Shown here: positions 1-9,577 of the stretch, in pieces
How the letters are laid out: every line of letters begins with the position of its first letter
Numbering within the stretch: position 1 is the stretch's first letter
NCBI GenBank assembly: GCA_027486275.1
Contig: JAIXPM010000223.1
Coordinates: forward strand, 1-9,577
Source: Sphingomonadales bacterium
Lineage (GTDB): Bacteria > Pseudomonadota > Alphaproteobacteria > Sphingomonadales > Sphingomonadaceae
Direction of reading: 5' to 3'
Length of the DNA: 9,577 bases
Notes under the pieces: model-generated
The model's input: only the letters and a program-made list of their open reading frames with translations
Database searches by the model: none
What the model was told of the DNA's origin: nothing
Made by a program: the position numbers and the translations under genes

Positions 1-1354
1 ACGGCGGCGCGCGACGCCTATGATCGGTTCCAGCCGCAGGCGATGATCGTCGGTTCCAGCTGCACGGCTGAACTGATCCAGGATGATCCGCACGGCCTGT
101 CGCTGACGATGGGGCTGCCCTGCCCGGTCATCCCGCTCGAATTGCCCAGCTACAGCCGCAAGGAAAATTGGGGCGCGTCAGAAACCTTCTACCAGATCGT
201 GCGGACGCTGGCGGACAAGGAGCGCAAGCCGCTGCCGGCGGTGGGCGAGAACGGCCCGCGCCGGCCCCGCGCCAACCTGCTGGGCCCCACCGCGCTCGGC
301 TTCCGCCACCGCGACGATGTTGCCGAAATCACCCGCCTGCTCGGCGATCTTGGCATCGATGTGAATCTGGTGGCGCCCATGGGTTCCAGTCCGGCCGACA
401 TTGCCGGCATCGGCGAGGCGGATTTCAATATCTGCCTCTATCCCGAAATTGCGGCGCAGGCCTGTTCGTGGCTGGAGCGCACATTCCGTCAGAAGACCGT
501 GAAAACCGTGCCGATCGGTCTGCTCGCAACCCGCGAATTCGTCAGCGAAGTGTGCGCCGTGGCGGGGCTGCCCGTGCCCACCGATCTTGATCAAGGTCGC
601 ATGGGCTGGTGGTCGCGCTCGATCGATTCGACCTATCTCACCGGCAAGCGCGTCTTCATCTTTGGCGACGGCACCCATGCCGTCGCTGCCGCACGCGTGG
701 CCAGCGAAGAACTGGGTTTCAAGGTTGTCGGCCTCGGTTGTTACAATCGCGAATTTGCCCGTGAAGTGCGCGCTGCGGCCGAGAAATATGGCGTCGAACC
801 GCTGATCAGCGATGATTATCTGGCGGTGGAAGAAGCCATTGAAGCGGCTGCGCCGGAACTGGTGCTCGGCACGCAAATGGAGCGTCACATCGCCAAGCGC
901 CTGCGGCTGCCCTGCGCGGTGATTTCGGCGCCCGTCCATGTTCAGGATTTCCCCGCCCGACACAGCCCGCAGATGGGCTTCGAAGGCGCCAACGTGTTGT
1001 TCGATACCTGGGTCCACCCGCTGGTGATGGGCCTGGAGGAGCATCTGCTCACCATGTTCCGCGAGGATTTCGAGTTTTCCGATGCGGCCGGGCCGAGCCA
1101 CTTGGGCCATGCTTCGGCGCCTGCCGCTCACGCCGCACCGGCTGCCGAACAGGCAGAAGGCGAAGTTGCCACCATCACCGCACCCGCACCCGCACCTGCC
1201 GAAGAAGGCGGTTGGACACCGGAAGCCCTTGCGGAATTGGGAAAAATCCCGTTCTTTGTGCGCGGCAAAGCTCGCCGCAACACCGAGCGCTATGCTTCCG
1301 AGCATGGCGTGACCACCATCACCCGCGATACGCTGTACGAGGCAAAATCCCATT

Positions 1355-1365
<11 letters not shown>
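1..1365 (+). CDS. bchB: Light-independent protochlorophyllide reductase subunit B (5' truncated)
   Basis: BchB pairs with BchN to form the catalytic NB component of dark-operative protochlorophyllide reductase, which takes electrons from BchL and reduces ring D of protochlorophyllide. The frame is already open at base 1 ([10 protein letters not shown]...), so the gene begins upstream; the Met at 43 is internal. The visible 454 residues are roughly 80-90 short of a full BchB, and the missing N-terminus would include the Asp known in this family to ligate the NB cluster. Visible family signatures are [14 protein letters not shown] (conserved Cys at window codon 21), [34 protein letters not shown] and the C-terminal module [17 protein letters not shown]. 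An Ala/Pro-rich linker (about bases 1108-1209) separates the core from that module. The 3' end overlaps bchH by 11 bp. bchN, probably preceded by bchF, is expected upstream by analogy. Confidence 0.97.
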
Positions 1366-6668
<5,303 letters not shown>

Positions 6669-6747
6669 GCGACTTGAGCAAGAGCAGGGCGAAACTTCCT
6701 GCCTGGAGAACGGCAAATCATTTCATTGCTGTTAGCTTCTGCTCTAC

Positions 6748-6759
6748 CCACGGCCGTGG
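6748..6759. promoter_or_regulatory. Perfect 12-bp palindrome upstream of puhA
   Basis: CCACGGCCGTGG is an uninterrupted palindrome lying 138 bp upstream of the puhA start in the only substantial non-coding stretch of the window. It could be a dimeric regulator site controlling puhA, but it matches no photosynthesis-regulator consensus I know. I found no TGT-N12-ACA (PpsR/CrtJ) site and no FNR-type TTGAT-N4-ATCAA site between 6669 and 6897. In GC-rich DNA a short palindrome can also arise by chance. Confidence 0.2.
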
Positions 6760-6770
6760 CCGGCATGCTA

Positions 6771-6796
6771 TGACCCTCTTTCGGGAGTCATTTTCC
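6771..6796 (+). terminator. Candidate weak intrinsic terminator or mRNA hairpin after bchM
   Basis: Bases 6771-6790 can fold as an imperfect stem: TGAC pairs with GTCA, then a C/A mismatch, then CTC with GGG (one wobble), around a TTTC loop. TTTTCC follows directly. It lies about 100 bp after the bchM stop and about 100 bp before puhA. The short stem and four-T tract suggest partial termination or a processing point rather than a strong stop. Confidence 0.3.
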
Positions 6797-6897
6797 AACC
6801 CGCAGGCGCGGCGGGGTTCGGTTTTCTTGTTTCGCGCCAGTTCGCCGCAGATGGGGCATCTTGTGACGAACAGCATCTTTGAGGGGAGACGCCTCGC

Positions 6898-7671
6898 ATG
6901 ACGAATGTGCATCTGGTTGGTGGCCTGGATATCGCAGAGCTCACCTTTTTCGCCTTCTTCCTGTTTTTCCTTGGGCTCGTTTGGTATCTGCGCGGCGAGG
7001 ACCGCCGCGAAGGCTATCCGGTCGAGGATGATCTGACCGGCGCAGCCCATGGCGGCACCGAACCGCTGTTCTTCAAGCCGCCGAAAAGCTTTACGCTGCC
7101 GCACGGCCTGGGTGTTGTGACCACGCCGACAGCCAACGATCGCGACGAACTACCGAGCAATGTGCTGCCGCGGGTTTGGCCGGGTGAACCGCTCGACGTA
7201 ACTGGGGACAAACTCACCTCCGGTCTTGGCCCGGCCTCGATCGCCCAGCGCGCCGATCGCCCCGATCTCGACATGCATGGCGAGCCGCGCATCGTGCCGC
7301 TGCGCATGATCAAGCACCCGGTCGACGTGCACGCCAACGACGTCGATCCGCGTGGTCTGCCGGTTTATGGCCTCGATTCCGGCAAGGCCGGCACGGTCAA
7401 GGAACTGTGGATGGACCGCGCCGAATCTTGCCTGCGCTATCTGGAAGTGGATCTGGCTGGCGGCGCCGGCACTGTGCTGATGCCGATCACCATGGCCCGC
7501 GTGTCACGCGGCGGTGTCGTGACTGATGCCATCACTGGCGCGCAGATTGCCGGCGTGCCGCGCACCAAGTCGGCCGATCAGGTTACCCTGCTCGAAGAAG
7601 AGAAGATCCAGGCCTATTATGGCGCTGGCTATCTGTGGGCGACCCCCGATCGGGCCGAACCGCTGATCTGA
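6898..7671 (+). CDS. puhA: Photosynthetic reaction centre H subunit
   Basis: PuhA is the single-span H subunit that caps the cytoplasmic face of the L/M reaction-centre core and shapes proton delivery to QB. The 257-aa length is normal. The short periplasmic N-terminus is followed by one membrane helix at about residues 12-32 (ELTFFAFFLFFLGLVWYL), then RGEDRREGYPVEDD, which fits the inside-positive rule. The soluble PRC-barrel-like domain includes LPRVWPGEPLDVTGDKL, DMHGEPRIVPLRMI and GLPVYGLDSGKAGTVKELW. The start is supported by GAGGGGAGA at 6881-6889, nine bases before the ATG. Unlike many PGCs, no lhaA stands directly upstream, so the puhA promoter must lie in the 229-bp junction or puhA depends on read-through from bchM. 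Small stem-loops follow the stop codon. Confidence 0.97.
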   Translation: MTNVHLVGGLDIAELTFFAFFLFFLGLVWYLRGEDRREGYPVEDDLTGAAHGGTEPLFFKPPKSFTLPHGLGVVTTPTANDRDELPSNVLPRVWPGEPLDVTGDKLTSGLGPASIAQRADRPDLDMHGEPRIVPLRMIKHPVDVHANDVDPRGLPVYGLDSGKAGTVKELWMDRAESCLRYLEVDLAGGAGTVLMPITMARVSRGGVVTDAITGAQIAGVPRTKSADQVTLLEEEKIQAYYGAGYLWATPDRAEPLI

Positions 7672-7674
7672 TCC

Positions 7675-7704
7675 GGTTCCCGGCAGAACCAGCGGCAAGG
7701 CTGG
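7675..7704 (+). promoter_or_regulatory. Stem-loops in the puhA-puhB spacer
   Basis: Two short inverted repeats occur just after the puhA stop. The first is GGTTC (7675-7679) pairing with GAACC (7686-7690) around a 6-nt loop. The second is CCAGC (7689-7693) pairing with GCTGG (7700-7704), also around 6 nt. They share two bases, so they are alternatives or compete. They could protect the 3' end of puhA mRNA or lower expression of downstream puhB. Stems are only 5 bp, so this is tentative. Confidence 0.3.
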
Positions 7705-7735
7705 GGGGTCTGGGCCGGCACTGGAACGGAAAGAC

Positions 7736-7751
7736 GGAGCTTTTTTTCGTG
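7736..7751 (+). promoter_or_regulatory. puhB ribosome-binding site that favours the GTG start
   Basis: GGAG at 7736-7739 lies 9 nt before the GTG at 7749 and 15 nt before the in-frame ATG at 7755, so spacing favours GTG. The spacer is C, seven consecutive T residues (7741-7747) and C, an unusual low-GC stretch for this window. The far upstream ATG at 7635 lies inside puhA and has no comparable support. Confidence 0.5.
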
Positions 7752-8366
7752 TCGATGGAATATGAGAACGAGCCAATCCCGGGTCTGCCCGGGCGGCTGC
7801 CGCCAGGGGAAACGATCCTGTGGCAGGGCACGCCTGATTGGCGCGGCGTGGCGCGTGGTGTCTTCCACACGCGCCTCGTTGCCGTCTGGTTCGTGATTGT
7901 TGCCAGCCTGGCCTTCGTGGCCGGCGGCACCGGTGTGGTGGGCGCGGCCACTACCTTGGCAGTTGCCTTGCTTGGCCTGGGCGTGCTGGCGGTGCTGGCA
8001 AGGGCGCAGGCGAAATCCACCATCTACACGCTCACCAACAAGCGCGTGGTGCTCCGCTTTGGCGTGGCGCTGCCGAAATGCGTGAACGTGCCACTGTCAC
8101 TGGTGGGCAAAGCCGATGTCAAGCCGGCCGGCACCGGCATGGTGGATGTCTCGCTCACGCCCACGGTGCGGTTCCCGTTGGCCTATCTGCAGATGTGGCC
8201 GCACGTGCGGCCGTGGAAATTCGGTTCGCCGCAGCCGATGTTGCGATCCGTCCCGGAAAACTTCGTGCCACAGCTCGCCGATGCGCTGGCCAAGGCCGAT
8301 CCGGACCGCGTTGCGGCAAACACGGATGCTGTGCCGGCCCCGGCCATGGTAGGGGCAGCAGCATGA
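7749..8366 (+). CDS. puhB: Photosynthetic complex assembly protein PuhB
   Basis: PuhB is an inner-membrane factor that assists reaction-centre assembly in purple bacteria. From the GTG at 7749 it has 205 aa, near the roughly 210-215 aa usual for the family; the ATG at 7755 would give 203 aa. Homologues begin with a short lead into EYE.EPI.GLP, matching MEYENEPIPGLPGRLP here, which argues against any start inside puhA. LPPGETILWQGTPDW is followed by two predicted membrane spans at about residues 42-60 and 64-84. A bacterial PH-like segment follows, with STIYTLTNKRVVLRFGVALP from about residue 90. The tail is Ala/Pro-rich. The stop overlaps the puhC start (ATGA at 8363-8366), so the two are translationally coupled. 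The exact start (GTG or nearby ATG) is the main uncertainty. Confidence 0.92.
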   Translation: MSMEYENEPIPGLPGRLPPGETILWQGTPDWRGVARGVFHTRLVAVWFVIVASLAFVAGGTGVVGAATTLAVALLGLGVLAVLARAQAKSTIYTLTNKRVVLRFGVALPKCVNVPLSLVGKADVKPAGTGMVDVSLTPTVRFPLAYLQMWPHVRPWKFGSPQPMLRSVPENFVPQLADALAKADPDRVAANTDAVPAPAMVGAAA

Positions 8367-8920
8367 GTGGTGAATTCACCAACGAACGCTTCCCCAAATC
8401 GGCGCTCTATGCCGCCGGTGCTTTGATTGCCATTTCGATCATTACGGTGGGCAGCATCCGGCTGGGTGTGCTGCCGGCCCCAGAAACCGCGCCGCAATCG
8501 CGGGAACGGCGGCAAGTGGCGGTGCAGGTCGCCCGCGAGTTCCGTTTCGAAGACCGCGCTGATGGCGCGTTGCTGGTCACCGATGTGGCGGCCGGCAGAT
8601 TGGTGTTCATCTTCCCGCCGGGCAGCAACACCGGTTTCATTCGCGGCGTCATGCGCGGCATGATGCGCGAACGCCGCCTGAAGCAGGTTGATCGCGCTGG
8701 ATCGGTGACAGTGGCGCAATGGGCCGATGGCGCCCTGACGCTAACCGACACCTCCACCGGGCGCATCCTTGAACTGGGAAGTTTTGGCAGCACCAACCGC
8801 GCCGCCTTCGCGCAATTGCTTGTCCCCTATCAGCCTGGTGGCAGCGGCGTGCCGGATCAGCCGATCATTCCGAAAGCACCGGTGCAATCGTCGATGCCGT
8901 TTCTGGCGGGAGGTGCCTGA
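8363..8920 (+). CDS. puhC: Photosynthetic complex assembly protein PuhC
   Basis: PuhC is a membrane-anchored factor needed for efficient reaction-centre/LH1 core accumulation in purple bacteria. The 185-aa product has one N-terminal membrane span at about residues 14-32 (ALYAAGALIAISIITVGSI). A soluble domain follows, with REFRFEDRADGALLVTD and the family signature PPGSNTGFIRGVMRGMMRER at about 85-104. The protein is somewhat longer than the 162-residue Rhodobacter capsulatus homologue, mainly through a Pro/Gly-rich tail from about residue 155. The start is fixed by the ATGA overlap with puhB; an upstream ATG at 7838 in the same frame only reads puhB out of frame. The stop overlaps the next gene (TGATG at 8918-8922). 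Confidence 0.93.
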   Translation: MSGEFTNERFPKSALYAAGALIAISIITVGSIRLGVLPAPETAPQSRERRQVAVQVAREFRFEDRADGALLVTDVAAGRLVFIFPPGSNTGFIRGVMRGMMRERRLKQVDRAGSVTVAQWADGALTLTDTSTGRILELGSFGSTNRAAFAQLLVPYQPGGSGVPDQPIIPKAPVQSSMPFLAGGA

Positions 8921-9213
8921 TGGGCCTCTTCACCCGCGATCGTCTTGATACCCAGTGCACGATCGAGATCGAGCACACGTTCGACAACCTGCACGCGCAT
9001 GTCGAACTGGATGGTGATATCGAACTGGGCCCGGGTGATCAGGTGAAGGTGCACGGTGCCGCGGTGAAGCTGCCATTTGGTGAGCGTCTCACCCTGCGCC
9101 GCCCGGTAACGGTGTGGAAAGCCACCCCCTTTGGCCGGCTGTGGACCAGGATGAAGGCCCAGTTGGAATTGACCGAACTCTACGAAATCACCTTCAGCTC
9201 GGAGAAGCCGTGA
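8920..9213 (+). CDS. bciE: Small conserved PGC protein, probable BciE, auxiliary to the AcsF cyclase
   Basis: This encodes a 97-aa soluble protein with no membrane span, no signal peptide and a single Cys (TQCTIEIEH). The sequence alternates in a beta-rich pattern ([20 protein letters not shown], then [13 protein letters not shown]). It resembles the small protein conserved between puhC and acsF in alphaproteobacterial PGCs. By established knowledge, alphaproteobacterial AcsF-type cyclases such as that of Rhodobacter sphaeroides need a small partner, BciE, encoded beside acsF; size and position here fit. The name rests on context and remembered family resemblance, not on an alignment. The ATG shares a base with the puhC stop, and GGGAGG at 8908-8913 is its ribosome-binding site. 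Its own TGA shares a base with the acsF ATG, so the two proteins are probably made in a coupled way. Confidence 0.72.
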   Translation: MGLFTRDRLDTQCTIEIEHTFDNLHAHVELDGDIELGPGDQVKVHGAAVKLPFGERLTLRRPVTVWKATPFGRLWTRMKAQLELTELYEITFSSEKP

Positions 9214-9577
9214 TGAACGCAATCACCCCCATAAAGGCCGGCGGTGAAATCACCAAGGACGATGCGCTGGCGATTGCGCGCCAGGATACCGTGCTGAGCC
9301 CGCGTTTCTACACCACCGATTATGACGCGATGGACAAGATCGACGTATCGGGTGTGCGCGCCGAGTGGGACAGCCTGATCGACGAGATGAACGCCGATCC
9401 CAACAAGAAGCATTTCAAGCGCACGCCGGAATTCGACGGCGTGATCGCGGCCATGGATCCGGAACTGAAGCCGGAGTTCATTGATTTCCTGGTCTCGTCG
9501 ATGACGTCGGAATTTTCCGGCTGCATCCTGTACGCCGAGATCACCAAGCGCATGAAGAACCCGGATGCCAAGGCGCT
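9213..9577 (+). CDS. acsF: Aerobic Mg-protoporphyrin IX monomethyl ester cyclase (3' truncated)
   Basis: AcsF is the diiron oxidative cyclase that uses O2 to close ring E of Mg-protoporphyrin IX monomethyl ester, giving protochlorophyllide derivatives. It thus acts directly after BchM and before BchL/N/B. Only the first 121 residues are visible; the family is about 350-360 aa, so two thirds lie beyond the window. The visible part matches Acs[20 protein letters not shown], then [10 protein letters not shown], then [19 protein letters not shown] with Glu100 and Glu109 in the region expected to begin the diiron-binding helices. The EExxH ligand motifs would be downstream and cannot be checked. 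The ATG overlaps the stop of the small upstream gene (TGATG at 9211-9215), with GGAG at 9201-9204 as the ribosome-binding site. Confidence 0.97.
   Translation, partial: MNAITPIKAGGEITKDDALAIARQDTVLSPRFYTTDYDAMDKIDVSGVRAEWDSLIDEMNADPNKKHFKRTPEFDGVIAAMDPELKPEFIDFLVSSMTSEFSGCILYAEITKRMKNPDAKA

Noticed and set aside
178..1353. 391-codon open frame on the minus strand opposite bchB
   Set aside because: Strong BchB family motifs on the + strand; the antisense frame is open because of high GC and codon bias, and its Gly/His/Arg-rich product matches nothing I know.
6805..6838. GGCGCG ... CGCGCC inverted repeat upstream of puhA
   Set aside because: The 6-bp arms are separated by 22 bases and are pure G/C, as expected by chance in this composition.
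7115..7132. Possible PpsR-type site TGT...ACA within puhA
   Set aside because: The spacing is 10 bases, not 12, and it lies inside coding sequence.
7635..7748. N-terminal extension of puhB from the ATG at 7635
   Set aside because: It would overlap the puhA end by 37 bp and add about 38 residues absent from PuhB homologues; the ribosome-binding site and homologous start lie at 7749-7755.
7838..8362. Upstream extension of puhC from the ATG at 7838
   Set aside because: This reads puhB DNA out of frame; PuhC similarity begins only at the Met at 8363, which has the ATGA overlap.

Overview
The window is an internal piece of an aerobic-type photosynthesis gene cluster (PGC) from a GC-rich alphaproteobacterium. 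All genes are on the + strand. The order is bchB (5' truncated) - bchH - bchL - bchM - [229-bp junction] - puhA - puhB - puhC - small ORF (probable bciE) - acsF (3' truncated). The bchB-H-L-M / puhABC / acsF arrangement, an oxygen-dependent cyclase, and a small acsF-linked gene resembling bciE point to a proteobacterial anoxygenic phototroph. A sphingomonad-like or related aerobic anoxygenic phototroph is most likely, but genus-level placement cannot be made from sequence reading alone.

Region 1 (1-6668) makes bacteriochlorophyll. bchH encodes the porphyrin-binding Mg-chelatase subunit. bchM methylates Mg-protoporphyrin IX. bchL and bchB (with bchN, presumably just upstream) form the dark-operative protochlorophyllide reductase. 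Genes overlap or nearly abut (bchB/bchH 11 bp, bchL/bchM ATGA), so this is one transcription unit with translational coupling.

Region 2 (6669-6897) is the junction where many proteobacterial PGCs carry lhaA (PucC-family LH1 assembly gene). Here only 229 bp remain. They hold a 78-codon open frame that couples by ATGA overlaps to both bchM and puhA, a possible weak terminator, a perfect 12-bp palindrome and the puhA ribosome-binding site.

Region 3 (6898-9577) makes the reaction-centre H subunit (puhA), the reaction-centre/LH1 assembly factors PuhB and PuhC, a 97-aa protein that fits BciE, and the start of AcsF, the O2-dependent Mg-protoporphyrin monomethyl ester cyclase. puhB through acsF are joined by ATGA/TGATG overlaps. 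Short stem-loops lie between puhA and puhB.

Together the window covers three successive steps of bacteriochlorophyll synthesis (chelation, methylation, ring E closure), part of the next (protochlorophyllide reduction), and reaction-centre assembly. I see no tRNA, rRNA, CRISPR, insertion sequence or undescribed multi-gene system. The points most worth a second look are the missing lhaA with its coupled junction ORF, the small acsF-linked gene, the cysteine cluster in BchH, and the untranslated structure around puhA.
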